From Cryphonectria parasitica EP155 (Eukaryota; Ascomycota; Sordariomycetes; Diaporthales; Cryphonectriaceae): a stretch of 64,000 nt of DNA. The translations under genes and the position numbers were made by a program. Below are positions 33,543 to 44,800 of the stretch, in pieces (the stretch's first letter is position 1; each line of letters starts with the position of its first letter). Under the pieces are notes generated by a model. That model did no database searches, was not told the DNA's origin, and was given only the letters and a program-made list of their open reading frames with translations. The stretch lies in the NCBI RefSeq assembly GCF_011745365.1, contig NW_024468913.1, positions 3,906,001-3,970,000 of the forward strand, given 5' to 3'.

Positions 33543-36500
33543 ATGCCTTCAGCCTTTGATCAACTCAAGTCCTCACAAAAGAAGACGAAGATCATCAAAT
33601 CTGCATATGACAGCGAGAGCTTCGACGCAGATGGGACCATACATGTTGACGGCCTGGTTGGCTCGGCCACCATCTCCCCTTCTGGGCGAGACGTTGCCTT
33701 GGCCTCACCTGAGGGCCTGGCCATCATCGACCTTGACTCTCCCTATAGCCCTCCCCGCCGGCTGAGCAGCCATGGCTCTCCGTGGCTGGTGGTCGACGTG
33801 CAGTGGTCACCCTTTGCCGCCCGCGACTACTGGGTTACGTCTACCGCGAACCACCGATGCCTAGTCTGGAACCTGAATTTGAGAGACGACTCGACCTCTG
33901 GGGCCATTGAGCATTCTCTGCAGGGCCATAGCAGGGCCATCACTGACATCAACTTCTCCGCCCACCATCCTGACTCCCTAGCGACTTGTTCCGTCGACGG
34001 CTATGTGCACTGCTGGGATCTGAGAAGACCTCGACAGCCCGCTATCACCTTCTGCGACTGGTTTGCGGGCGCCACACAGGTCAAATACAGCCGCCAGGAT
34101 CCCTTCATCATCGCTTCCTCTCATGACAGGTGGCTTCATATCTGGGACGAGCGGAAGTGTTCTGAGCCTCTCAGATCCATCAGCGCTCACACTTCCAAGA
34201 TTTACGGTATCGACTGGAACCGCACCAGGGCCAGCGCGATTGTGACCTGTTCTCTGGACAAGAGCATCAAGTTCTGGGACTACGAGAAGGAGGGTGATGT
34301 ACCCGAGAGGGTCATCAGGACCGATTTCCCTGTCTGGCGTGCCCGACACACCCCCTTTGCCTGGGGTCTGCTGGCTATGCCCCAGAACGAGCCTGGAAAT
34401 CTTTACCTGTTCGACGGGCGCATGGATCATGAGACGCCCACCGATGGCCCAGTAGAGCCTGTTGCTGTGTTTGAAGGCCATGGAGATCACAAGGCCAAGG
34501 AGTTCCTGTGGAGGACCCGTGGCGGGATCTCGGACGAAGGGATCGACAGCCGCGAGTTCCAGCTCGTCTCCTGGGGCGAGGACAACAAGCTTCGACTGAC
34601 ACGTCCCGAGCCATCGACTCTGGAAGGGGTTGGGTACGTGAAGGGTATGGAGGCCGAGAAGAATGTCGTTCTCACAAGGCAGGGCGCCACGTACAAGACG
34701 TTTCGGACAGTCGATGACGGGAGTCACCACCGCAGAGCAGCGACAATGAGTGATCCCCATGCCGCCGGGATGCGGCAGAGCGCCCTCACCCTTGGCATGA
34801 AGATCCCATCATACCGGACCGGGCCATCCTGGAGAGGGCCGTCCATGAAAGCCAAGAGCACAAACACCAGGAAGGTCGACCGCAGCCAGGCTCAGATGAA
34901 TTGGATGAAAGGCATCACCATGACCAAGAGGAAAACGAGTTCTGATTCGCCCAACCGAACAGCATCAAAGGACTCGAGCATTTTTGGGCCATTCTTGCAG
35001 CAGGACTATTGGGCAGAGCCCGAGACCCTGCAGGAGGAGTTTGTACGCATTAGCGAGCAGCTTCCAAATGTCAAGTGGGACAGCATAGATATGGACAGCC
35101 TCATACTCAACGCCTCGCTCAAGGGTCCCTGGGGAGTCGATGAGGAGGACATCTTCCTCAAGGTGAAAGTTGACATCCCTCGTGCCTATCCCAAAACCAA
35201 GGCACCCAGTTTCATCATAGAGAACAATGCCTTCATGCCAGAAGGCACTCATGAGAAGCTGGAGAGAGAAGTCCATCAGATTGGTGAACAGTACTTGAAA
35301 CGGAAACAGAACTGTCTGGCGGCGGCTTTCTCTTACCTATTGGGAGAGACTAATCTGGCCGAAAGTACAAACTTCTTCAGGAACGTACGAGACCTCGACG
35401 ACATCGATGTACTCGCAGATGAGAGCTCGAGCGAGGATTCCGATAACGACATACCCGCAGGTGGCTCAGCAGCAATGTCACAGGATCTGACAGCAAGCAT
35501 CGAGATCGAAAATACTCTCGCACCCATCAGTCGTCCCACCTTACCTCCGGTATACAGAACGTGCGGTGCACGGTTCTCAAATGATGGCCGATTGGTGACC
35601 TTCTTCCCTACGAAAGAGGCCAAGGCCCTTCTCTTCAGCCCCAACGATACCTTCAAGGAGAAGCCCAAGGATCAGCCGACATTTGCTGGTTTTGGCCGTC
35701 TGACCCACGATTCCCCTCCGCCGCGCAAGCGCTATCTCGATGGCGAGGCTTCAGCCGTCGATGATCTATCAGCTTTTTCAGATGATTCAGAGGACTCTTC
35801 GTCCTCCAGTGATTCCGAGTTGACGACCATGCACAAGATTAGTCTCTGGTACCGCCCTGGGCGTCGCCTGCACAAGACGTGGAGTGCTAATGATTCCCTC
35901 CGATCGAGTGGTGGGGGCACCGGTGCTGGGACCGGCACAGGGACTGGCACGAGTCGGCGCCGTGCTGGACGGCCAAAAAATGTTGTCAAACTCTTTGATG
36001 TGCGGGATATGCTCCCTTCCAAGAAGCAGTTCGCGCAAGAGTATGCCATATTCGGCAATGGAGCTCAAGTGTGTGCACATAACGCCCAGGTAGCAGAGAG
36101 ATACGGCTACCCAGACATGGTCAACATCTGGAAGTATGCCGCTCTTCTTTTAAGATCAAATATTCCGCTGGAGATGCGCGAGCCGCGCCAGAAGAATAAG
36201 TCGGTGCTCGTCATCGCCAAGGACGTCCTCGCAAGGTATCGAGACGGCGAAAGCTCAGCAAACGGGGCTGAACTCTTGACAGGCCGCGTCAAGTGGGGCA
36301 ATCATCCTCTTGCCCAAGAATTCGTCAAAGACTTGTTTGAGTACTTTGAGCAGCTCGCAGATGTCCAGATGCTCGCAATGCTGTCTTGCATATTCGGAGA
36401 GTCGTCCACCGACGATCCTGTGCCCTATGCCGAATCACGCCTCCCACAGCCAGAAACGCCTTTGCCAATGAAGGCGCCTTCGTTTTCTCTAGAGTACTTT

Positions 36501-38285
36501 CCAACAGACGCCATGGAATGGGGCATGCAGACCAGAAGTGGTTACAGCTCTGTGGTGCACACTCCTCGGACGTCGCAAACGCCTCTCATCACATCAGATC
36601 CACAAAGTCCGGATGGTCTATGGATAGGCGAGCCCGGATCGCAGTCTTACTCGAACTCGACCGGTGAGACCCCTCCTCAGAGATCCCTTAGGGATTACCT
36701 CAGCGACGTCGAACAGACGCAGAGTCTGTCTACCTCTCCGAACGACCGCTCCATGCGGCGATCACAGTCGTCCGTCTTAACCACCACGTTCGCCTCAAAC
36801 TTATCACGCGGTTTCACATCCATGACATCCTCGTCACCTCCGAGCCGAAAGCGTCCCAGCCCGGCCGAGACAATACTGTCGCATATTCCGAGCAACATCA
36901 CCTGGGGTGGCTCGACCTACTTTGGTGCAGGCCAGCCAGACACTACCGAGACGACAAGGACTTCCATATCTGACGACGATTTCCGAAGAGATGAGTTGGT
37001 GTCCATGGTGCCAGTGAATGTAAATATCACCCTAGAGAACGAGATGGCCTTTGATGACGACGGATGGTTGTCTACACCGCTGCTGGATCCTACCCGGGAT
37101 GCAGCCTACGCAAGCTACCGGTATGCCTACGCAGAAATGCTCCAGGTATGGCAGCTGCCACTCGCACGTCTCGAGATCATGAAATTCAATGTCTTCAAAG
37201 ACAGCTGGAATGGCACCACGCCAGGCATGGAGAACGGGACGCCCGCCGAGGGTACCTATCACGAGTCCGACAACCATGACAGCGGTAGCCACAGCGCAAC
37301 AGGTACGACATCACCCACCGTTCTTCTCGGCAGCAAGCGCAGCCAGCTCGCGGCGCTCAATGCCTCCGGCCGAGGTCTTGACGTCACAGGCATCTGCCGC
37401 GTCCACGAGATTCAGCTCCAGCCTCTGCAATATTCCAAGACGGAATCAACCGGCGGCGCCGTAGGAATCTGCGAGCGGTGCCGACACACGCAGACCCAGC
37501 TTACCTGTGTCTTTTGCCACGAACCCATGGATGCACTGTACTCGGCATGCTTAGGGTGTGGCTGCGCAACCCACGACGCATGTCTTGCGGAATGGCACGG
37601 CATGGGCGAGACGGAGTGTCCTGCGGGCGACGACTGCGCGTGTGTCGAAGAGGCAGACAAGGGCCAAGTGGAGACATGGGTTGCGATGAGGGCTGCGCTC
37701 GCAGCGAGGGAGAGAGAACGAGACAGGGACACGGAAAAGGCGAGGAGAACGGCAACGTCGCACGGGGAGAAGGGCCACCAGCAGCACGAACGAGACAACG
37801 AAGACAGCGGTCACTTGCACGGGACCAAGTCGCCCCCCTTTGCTGGTAGGAATGGGCCAAGTATAACCTCGGGCCTGGCGACGCGATTGAGGCGGAGGTC
37901 TGCGCCCGCTCCGTTCTTGCTATCAGTAGACGACACGGACGAGGAGAATGGCGGCGGAGGAGTACCACCCCCGAAGACGTCCTACAGAGAAAGCATCCAG
38001 AGCACTATTACCAGAGGAAGAAGGACTGAGGAGGAGCTGGAGGACTCTGCGAGCATGACTTCTGTACCATCGACAAACTCGGTTACTGCTGCTGCTGCTG
38101 CTGCTGCCGCCGCCGCCGGTGCTGTGCCTGCGAAGCCATCCCCTCTGGGCCCCGGCGTGTCTGCTGCAAGGTTGAGTCTGGGGAACAGGCTGAAAGGCCT
38201 AGAATCTGGCAAGCGGCCTGCGTCCTTGTCGAGGAAGAATCCTGGAAATAATGGAGGAACCGCGGGTGCCCGTGGTGGGAATTGA
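33543..38285 (+). CDS. MTC5: WD40-RWD-zinc protein, MTC5/SEA3 (WDR59) type
   Basis: Single exon, 1580 aa. WD40 repeats occupy about residues 40-340, with repeated Trp-Asp dipeptides (such as Val-His-Cys-Trp-Asp, Leu-His-Ile-Trp-Asp and Ile-Lys-Phe-Trp-Asp). An RWD domain follows (about 492-602, with Lys-Val-Asp-Ile-Pro-Arg-Ala-Tyr-Pro-Lys-Thr-Lys-Ala-Pro). A long middle region contains an AT-hook-like Arg-Arg-Arg-Ala-Gly-Arg-Pro-Lys and acidic Ser tracts. A C-terminal Cys/His zinc module lies at about 1282-1370 (Cys-Glu-Arg-Cys, Cys-Val-Phe-Cys-His, Cys-Leu-Gly-Cys-Gly-Cys, Cys-Pro-Ala-Gly). This order matches Mtc5/Sea3 of the yeast SEA complex and human WDR59 of GATOR2, which relay amino-acid status to TORC1 at the vacuole. 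A short Ala run near residue 1520 comes from a GCT repeat (38088-38117). It lies two genes from KOG1. Confidence 0.85.
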   Translation: MPSAFDQLKSSQKKTKIIKSAYDSESFDADGTIHVDGLVGSATISPSGRDVALASPEGLAIIDLDSPYSPPRRLSSHGSPWLVVDVQWSPFAARDYWVTSTANHRCLVWNLNLRDDSTSGAIEHSLQGHSRAITDINFSAHHPDSLATCSVDGYVHCWDLRRPRQPAITFCDWFAGATQVKYSRQDPFIIASSHDRWLHIWDERKCSEPLRSISAHTSKIYGIDWNRTRASAIVTCSLDKSIKFWDYEKEGDVPERVIRTDFPVWRARHTPFAWGLLAMPQNEPGNLYLFDGRMDHETPTDGPVEPVAVFEGHGDHKAKEFLWRTRGGISDEGIDSREFQLVSWGEDNKLRLTRPEPSTLEGVGYVKGMEAEKNVVLTRQGATYKTFRTVDDGSHHRRAATMSDPHAAGMRQSALTLGMKIPSYRTGPSWRGPSMKAKSTNTRKVDRSQAQMNWMKGITMTKRKTSSDSPNRTASKDSSIFGPFLQQDYWAEPETLQEEFVRISEQLPNVKWDSIDMDSLILNASLKGPWGVDEEDIFLKVKVDIPRAYPKTKAPSFIIENNAFMPEGTHEKLEREVHQIGEQYLKRKQNCLAAAFSYLLGETNLAESTNFFRNVRDLDDIDVLADESSSEDSDNDIPAGGSAAMSQDLTASIEIENTLAPISRPTLPPVYRTCGARFSNDGRLVTFFPTKEAKALLFSPNDTFKEKPKDQPTFAGFGRLTHDSPPPRKRYLDGEASAVDDLSAFSDDSEDSSSSSDSELTTMHKISLWYRPGRRLHKTWSANDSLRSSGGGTGAGTGTGTGTSRRRAGRPKNVVKLFDVRDMLPSKKQFAQEYAIFGNGAQVCAHNAQVAERYGYPDMVNIWKYAALLLRSNIPLEMREPRQKNKSVLVIAKDVLARYRDGESSANGAELLTGRVKWGNHPLAQEFVKDLFEYFEQLADVQMLAMLSCIFGESSTDDPVPYAESRLPQPETPLPMKAPSFSLEYFPTDAMEWGMQTRSGYSSVVHTPRTSQTPLITSDPQSPDGLWIGEPGSQSYSNSTGETPPQRSLRDYLSDVEQTQSLSTSPNDRSMRRSQSSVLTTTFASNLSRGFTSMTSSSPPSRKRPSPAETILSHIPSNITWGGSTYFGAGQPDTTETTRTSISDDDFRRDELVSMVPVNVNITLENEMAFDDDGWLSTPLLDPTRDAAYASYRYAYAEMLQVWQLPLARLEIMKFNVFKDSWNGTTPGMENGTPAEGTYHESDNHDSGSHSATGTTSPTVLLGSKRSQLAALNASGRGLDVTGICRVHEIQLQPLQYSKTESTGGAVGICERCRHTQTQLTCVFCHEPMDALYSACLGCGCATHDACLAEWHGMGETECPAGDDCACVEEADKGQVETWVAMRAALAARERERDRDTEKARRTATSHGEKGHQQHERDNEDSGHLHGTKSPPFAGRNGPSITSGLATRLRRRSAPAPFLLSVDDTDEENGGGGVPPPKTSYRESIQSTITRGRRTEEELEDSASMTSVPSTNSVTAAAAAAAAAAGAVPAKPSPLGPGVSAARLSLGNRLKGLESGKRPASLSRKNPGNNGGTAGARGGN

Positions 38286-38834
38286 GACGACAAGGGAGGG
38301 TGGTAAATTTTTAATAAAAAAAAATTTGGCAGATTTGATTGTTGGTCTTCCACAAACGTGATATCACTTGGGTGTCAAATTAATATATAAATAAATATAA
38401 GAAGGATCTGCTACATATGCTTCCCGATTCAAGCTTTCAAAACACATTAGCAACTTTTAAGTGTGCTTCAATTGACTTGACCAGCTTTTTCCTTCTTTTC
38501 TTTACATATATACATGAACGAAAAAGACTGATACGAAAGAGGGCCAGAGCACAGATTTATGTTCAGCCACTTCAAATGTTGCATATATACATCAACCTCA
38601 CGGAGACTTGGTTCGGTCACGTATGGGCACATGATCGCCATTTCGCGCATAAGAAAGATGAGAGAAGTAAACCATGATTGAACAGTGGACGACGGCATAC
38701 CCGTGCTTTTCTTATTTTTCTTCTCTTCTTTTCTTTTTCTTCTTGTTGACTTATCATTACCTGTCTAGTCTAAGGGACCAAGCCTTCTTGTAGCCAAGAC
38801 AAGCAACAAACCTTCTACCAGTCTTTCACTTTTC
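38286..38834. other. Convergent 3' flanks, AT-rich
   Basis: 3' flanks of the MTC5-like gene (+) and DPS1 (-). AT-rich, with AATAAA-like words near 38310-38400 that could serve 3' end formation. No gene seen. Confidence 0.5.
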
Positions 38835-40603
38835 TCAAGGGAACAGCCTGCTCGGCGTCCTAGGATAGTAAGCAGCCAATTGAACATTAGGCAGGTTGAG
38901 GTAGAAGGCCACAACACGGTCCAGACCAATACCACCACCGCCGTGCGGTGGACATCCGCCCTGCTTGAAAACGTTGACATACTCCTTCAGCCCGGGGGCG
39001 TTTGGGTCGACGCCCTTCTTGCGCATGCGGGCCTCGAGTTCGGCGGGGATGTTGATACGCTGGCCGCCAGACATGATCTCCTGGCCGCGCATAAAGAAGT
39101 CGTAGGCGTTGGTGACGTTGGGGTTTGCGGGGTCCTCCTTGGCGTAGAAGGGCCGCGCCGACTCGGGGAACTTGTCGAGCACGTAGAAATCGGTACCATA
39201 TTTCTTGCGAATGATGGCGCCCAGGGCCTTCTCCTGCGGAGTGGACATGTCCTCGTCGTCCGAGACATTGCGGAACTCCTCGGGCCCTTCCTCGCGGAGG
39301 AGCTTCTGGCCTTCGGCAAAGGTCAGGCGTACCTCCTTACCGTCCTCGGGCAGCTTGAAGGGCTCCGAGGGGTAGACGGTGCGTACGAGGGCGATCTCGT
39401 CCTTACAGCGCTCCTCGAGGTTGCGGAAGATGTAGAGAAGGATACCCTCGAGCATGAAGATGACCTCATTGTAGTGTTCTTCGATCTCCATTTCGATATC
39501 GAGACCGGTGAACTGGAGAGAGAAGTGTGTTAGGACAATATAATAAAGAAGAGGAAGGGAAGAAGACGTACCTCAGTCATATGTCTTGGTGTATTGGAGT
39601 TCTCGGCACGGAAGACGGGGCCAACGCAGTACACCCTCTTTCTGCCGCCTGCAATCTCCATCTGCTTGTAAAACTGGGGCGACTGGGCCAAAAAGGCACT
39701 CTTGCCAAAGTACGGCAGGCCAAAGACATTGGCGCCACCCTCAGAGGCAGCACCAATCAGGCAGGGGGGTTCGAAAGAGTGGAAGTCGTTCTTCTTGAGG
39801 TACTCGGCGAACAGGTCGCGCACGTTCTCGCGCACAGTTTGGATGGCCTGCTGCAGGGGCGCGCGCTTGTGCATGACGATGTTGTCGAGATGGGTCTCGA
39901 GAGTGGCGGACAGGCCCGGGGCGGCGTCAGCGCCGGAGATGTTCAGCTCCTGCATCTTGCCATCGACATCGAAGCTGCTGATGGGGGCGTTGGAGGCGTT
40001 CATGGTCAGGCCCAGCATCTCGGGGCCGCGAGCGATACAGTAGATCTTGGTGATGTGCAGCTCGTAGGCCGAGACCTTGCAGCTCTTGACGGGCTCGAGG
40101 GGCTTCTGGACGGTGGCCTCGACGGCGACGTAGCTCTCGAGGCTGATGGCGCCGACCCACTTGACCATCTGCTTGGAGACAGGCTCGCCGTCGGGGCTGG
40201 CGGCGACGATGCCCTGGATGCTCCAGTCGCCGACCTCGCGCAGCTCGACGAAGCACATCTTGGCGCCCTGCATGCGGCTGTTTTGGATCCAGGCGCGGAG
40301 CTTGACGGCCTTGCCCACGTGCTCCTCGGCGTACTCCTTGAGGGCGGCCTTGGGCGCGGACAGGGTGACAATATCGCGGTCGCCGTAGTTGTCCTTGGCC
40401 TTGTCCTCCGAGTCCTCCTTAGCCTTGGCTGCCGCCGTGGCCGCCTCTCGCTCTGCAGCGCGTTTGGCCTTCTCTGCCTCCTTCTTGGCCTTGGCCTCGG
40501 CCTTCTTGAGAGCCTTCTTCGAGGGACCAGCCTCGCCCTCGGCACCAGCATCTGCGGCAGGAGCGGCCTCTGGAGGAGGGGTGGGCTTCTGCTCGTCAGC
40601 CAT
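38835..40603 (-). CDS. DPS1: Cytosolic aspartyl-tRNA synthetase
   Basis: Two exons, 40603-39572 and 39512-38835. The 59-nt intron (GTACGT...CTCCAG) falls just after motif 2. The product is 569 aa. It has a Lys/Ala/Glu-rich N-terminal extension (about 1-70), as in eukaryotic cytosolic AspRS, where this segment helps bind tRNA. An OB-fold anticodon-binding domain (about 80-180) is followed by the class II catalytic core. Motif 2 is Val-Gly-Pro-Val-Phe-Arg-Ala-Glu-Asn-Ser-Asn-Thr, and motif 3 is Gly-Gly-Gly-Gly-Ile-Gly-Leu-Asp-Arg-Val-Val near the C-terminus, followed by Pro-Arg-Thr-Pro-Ser-Arg-Leu-Phe-Pro. It charges tRNA-Asp with aspartate using ATP. There is no mitochondrial presequence. The ATG at 40603 has a good context and the leader is CT-rich on the coding strand. 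Confidence 0.96.
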
Positions 40604-41886
40604 GGTGGGTGGTGGTGGTCGCGTAGAGGAGCAGGAGGAGGTCGAGAGTCGTGATCGTAATCGAGGTCGATGTCGATGTCGATAGCAACGGCGAGACTAA
40701 GAGTGACAACGATGAGTTTATAATACTTCTCTCTGTGTGTGAAGTAGACAAGGAACTGAAATATGTGATTTGTCTCCCTCTGCCTCGTGTATACGACGAA
40801 GAAGAACAAGTAGAACAAACAGGATGGAAGAAGGAAAAGTGAGGGTGACTCAACCGGTCAGTGTGACTCTGTGACTCTTCTTTTTTTTGTTTTGAATAAA
40901 TTGGGGCAGAGACGTTCTCGCCGTCAATTGTTTAAACAGACAGAGGTAAGCACGGTAAGTACTTTAAGTAGGGTTGTCCGGAGTAGTGAGTAGTTGGACA
41001 GGTCACGTCAGTTTTCCCGAGCTTGCCCTCTCTTCCGTGGAGGGGTAGATTTTTGAAAAGGAAGGCAAGGTGGGGTGGTTGCCCACCTGCAGTGGGCAGA
41101 CGCTTCATGCAAGCAACCCCCTGCAAAGTCGCTTTTCCACTCACTCCACTGATTCCTCTGTCTCTCTCTTGACCTCTCGACAACGCCATTCGTGTTACAA
41201 TTTTCATCAGCAGCTTGCTCACCTGTACGTCTCCTGAGGTCCAACAGGGCTCATTTCCTGCTCAGTCCCAGGCTCTTGGTGTACAGCAATATCTGGGACC
41301 TCGTCCTCAGAGAGATGACTGCTCTCACATCATCATCATCATCATCGTTGTCGTCGTCGTCATCAACGGTTTCTCTTATTAGGACTACTTTCAAAAAGGC
41401 AAACCCTCTAATTTCTTCGCTTTCTCCTTGTCTGCCTTGCCAAATATGGTTGATGATTATGCTGGGTCCCATCGACGCGGTATCAAAGTGATTTGTAATA
41501 CAATAATGCTTGTTCCTTTCCATGAACTCCAGAAGCCCGGAGAGAGCCGGCGAGACGAGGCTCGATAAGCCAGCAGAAACTTCTCAAAGAGGAGATGATG
41601 ATGAATCGCTAACATCTCCTTTCCCTTTGTGGTTGTCGTTGTAATGGGGCGAGTCAAGAGTCCAGGAAGTCAATGATGCTTCCTACCTGTCCCGACTTCA
41701 TCCCTCCCTCCCTTGCCCATCTCCCTTTCGCTATGCCAGACAATTAATAGAAAAGAGTTAAAAGAAAAAAAAAAAAGCGCCACCGATTCTCAGCTCGTAA
41801 TGCTGGCAAGCAGTCACTGTCGAGGAGTTTTTACGGCTCTTCGCTATCCTCGCAAGTCCCCTTCCTTCGTTCTTCACACGCCGGTA
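40604..41886. other. Intergenic, no gene seen
   Basis: 5' flank of DPS1 and 3' flank of KOG1. It contains a trinucleotide array (CAT then GTC units, 41328-41363) and a short A12 run near 41766-41777. No supported gene. Confidence 0.5.
41328..41363. repeat. CAT/GTC trinucleotide microsatellite
   Basis: CATCAT units pass into GTCGTC units. Minus-strand translation gives a spurious Asp run, not a gene. Confidence 0.7.
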
Positions 41887-44800
41887 TTAGAAGGACGAAC
41901 CCGCCGCGGGTTCATTCGTACAGGTGAAGAGATTGATGTGGTGGTCGCCCCTCGCTGCGGCGCCCATGATCATGCGGTGGGGGTGGAAAGCCGTCGACGA
42001 GATGGGAGAACCGCGATTTTGTCCCAGGAAGCTCGAGTATGGCTCGACACGCGAAAGCTCCTTGCCCTGGAAGTTGAATACCTTCACTATGTGGGCGGAC
42101 GTGCCACTGTGGTCGCGTCAGAGGGTTAGAAACATCCCGTCGTTGGCATACTATCAGTAAATAGGGAGATACATAAAGGGGAACGAAGAAAGAAAGAAAA
42201 GAGAAGGAGAGACGAAGAAAAAAAGACCACTTACACAGAGAACACGGGCAGGTGTTCGTGAACACTTGCCGTCCTGAGCACGTCCTTGGTGGTCTGGAAC
42301 ACCTTGAGAGGCTGGTCCATTCGTATGTCCCACAGCTTGACCTTGCCGTTTCTCGACGCCGACACAAGCTCCCTTTGCCCGCCCCGCTGCATGTGGACGC
42401 TGCGCACCCACTGTCGATCCGGCTCGTCCTTCCACTTACGAACCATGGCCTCCTGTGGCTTGAGGCGCGGGTCAAACACACGCACCGCCCCATCCCCAAA
42501 GCCCGCCACAAAGATGTTGCCCGTCATCTGGTCCGACGTCAGCGACGTCACGCAGCTGCCCGACCGCGCCGGGATGTCCATGATGCATGTCTCCGAGCTG
42601 GCGTTCCACACCCGGATCACGCGCACGTCGCCCGCCACCAGGACAGTGCCGTTCACCTGCAGCCAGTCAAAGACCATGCCCGAGTTGACGTTGCTCGCCA
42701 CCATGTGCGTCAGCGCCCGCCACGACGACGCAAGCTCGGGCTTCTTCAGGTGAGCCTCGTCATCCCCTGGCGCGTAGTGCCGGTAGATGCGGATCACACC
42801 ATCAGAGGAGCCGCTCATCAAGAAGGCCTGGTCGTCCTCGTTGATAAACTTGATGTCGCTGATCTTGGACCCCTCGGGATTCCCGTTGGAGAACCTGCTC
42901 TTCTGCTTTTGCAGCTTCCAGTCCCAGACGTAGATAGAGTTAGCATCGTCTGCGACGGCAAGGTGGTCTTCAAACTGATGGAAGGTCATCTTGGCGGGCT
43001 GCGCGCCGTTGTTGAGCAGCGCCAGCTGGTGGTTCCACTTGTGCGAGCCGGCATGAGATTTCTGAGGTTGCGTCTCCCGCAGGATCCCCTCATTCCTCGA
43101 GCGCCTCCACAGTCGCGCATTGTATTCCTCGCTGCCGGGCTCCTCGGCCTCGTTAGCCTTCATCTGTGGCTCCCAGAAGTATTCGATCGACCAGTCCAGG
43201 AACCCGCTGGGCAGGGGCAGCACTGGTGCTTCTCGCATGTTGCGCTCCTTGTAGCCAACTGAGACTGGCTCCTCCGCGACGTGGTAGTTCGCAGGCGCCA
43301 TGAGCTGTTCATGTTGCTCCGGCGGCGCGTCGGGTAATCCTGTCCTGTTTCTCAGCGAGCCGCTCCTAGAGGCGGCCAGGGCAGGCGCAGGGGCCGTGCC
43401 GGGGTTGAGCCCATCAGCACCTGTCCATGGACCAAACAGGGTGCTGAAGGTCCTCTTGAGCAGACCTGGGGATGGCGGCACCGACATGTCAGAGGTCAGC
43501 GAGTTTCCCGTGTTTGTCCGTTGGTGCGAATTCGGGCCCTTGACAGATACTGATTTGGTCCGTCGTTGAATCTCTTCCATGAGGTTCTGGGCTTGCGCGC
43601 CAACGGCTGAATGCAGCAGTGCGTTGTGCACATAGTCCGTGACGACGGTCGCATCCATCTGCACCTCGGGATGAGGATCAACACTCATGATCATGATGTG
43701 TTTCCATGCCGCAGCTATGACTGTGTTGTTGGAGAGCCCTTCCGCCTGGGGTTTGATGGAGCCGTCCTCTGTGCGGTATGCAGGCCGGGCGTAATGTAAT
43801 AGCATGTTCTGCCTGTCGAGCAAAGCATCCTTGGGCGGGAAGAGAAGGTATTCCTTCTCTTCCAGCAGGTGCTCGTATGCTGCGACGATGAACTTGCTCT
43901 CGTACCGCAGCACAAAGTGCGACAGGAAGACGAGGAGCTCTCGACGGACCATTGCGCTTCCATCATTGGTCATGTCCAGCAGCGTCCACGCGATAGCTTC
44001 TTCAATCCGCTGCACCTCAGCAGTCAACTCGGCGATGCCGATGAACGTGGTCATGGCGACGAGCATCGCCGCACGAACCTCGCAGCAGGGATCCTTGGTC
44101 AGGGCAGAAAGCTTCGTGGGGGCGTTTTCCCTGATCCCCTTCCATTTGGCCTCGGCCATGTTCAGCCACAGTTGGCTCAGACACAAGCAGGACCATTGCC
44201 GCAGGAGCGGGTTATCCTTGTTCTGCAGATACAGCAGACAGTAGGCCATGATGTCTGTTTGGTTGCAGACCACCTGTCCAGGTTTGTAGTCCTTGCAGAG
44301 CATGGCCAGAATGAAGGCGCACATAGCCTTGTGCTCGTCGCTGTTGGTCACGCAGAGGACCTCTGAGGGCTTGAGGATCTGGACGAAGTAGTTGTAGCCG
44401 CTGTCCTTGATCAGATCTTGTTGACACGAGATATCCACGGCCAGGACCCGCGTCCAGATGAAGACCATGACGGGCTTGAGCTCCATGTGCGTCGACTGGA
44501 GCAGCTTGAGCACGTACGGAAAGATTCCTATACTCAGAGAGAGCTGCACAGCCCACGGCCCGAGATCCAAGAACCTGCCGAGAAGGATCAGGGCCCGCAC
44601 CCTGTGCTGCTGGCTCAGAAGCACCTGCAGAACCACAGGAAGCTGCTCGGGCGGTTTCTGCGACATAGCGTCGCCCCTCGTCAGGTAGACGTCAAAAGCG
44701 GAGAGCTGATCGGTGAAGAAGGAGGAGCTCTGGTACTCGTACTCGACACCATCGTCCTTCCTCTCTAGCATGGGGAGCTGAGCCAGGGCCATGTCAACAG

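Noticed and set aside
39527..40654. Long (375-codon) plus-strand open frame opposite DPS1
   Set aside because: It is antisense to well-supported AspRS exons; high GC at third codon positions opens the opposite frame. The translation is repetitive Leu/Gly/Val with no family features.
42252..43262. 336-codon plus-strand open frame opposite KOG1
   Set aside because: Antisense shadow of the KOG1 WD40 region, with His/Arg/Leu-rich translation typical of such shadows.
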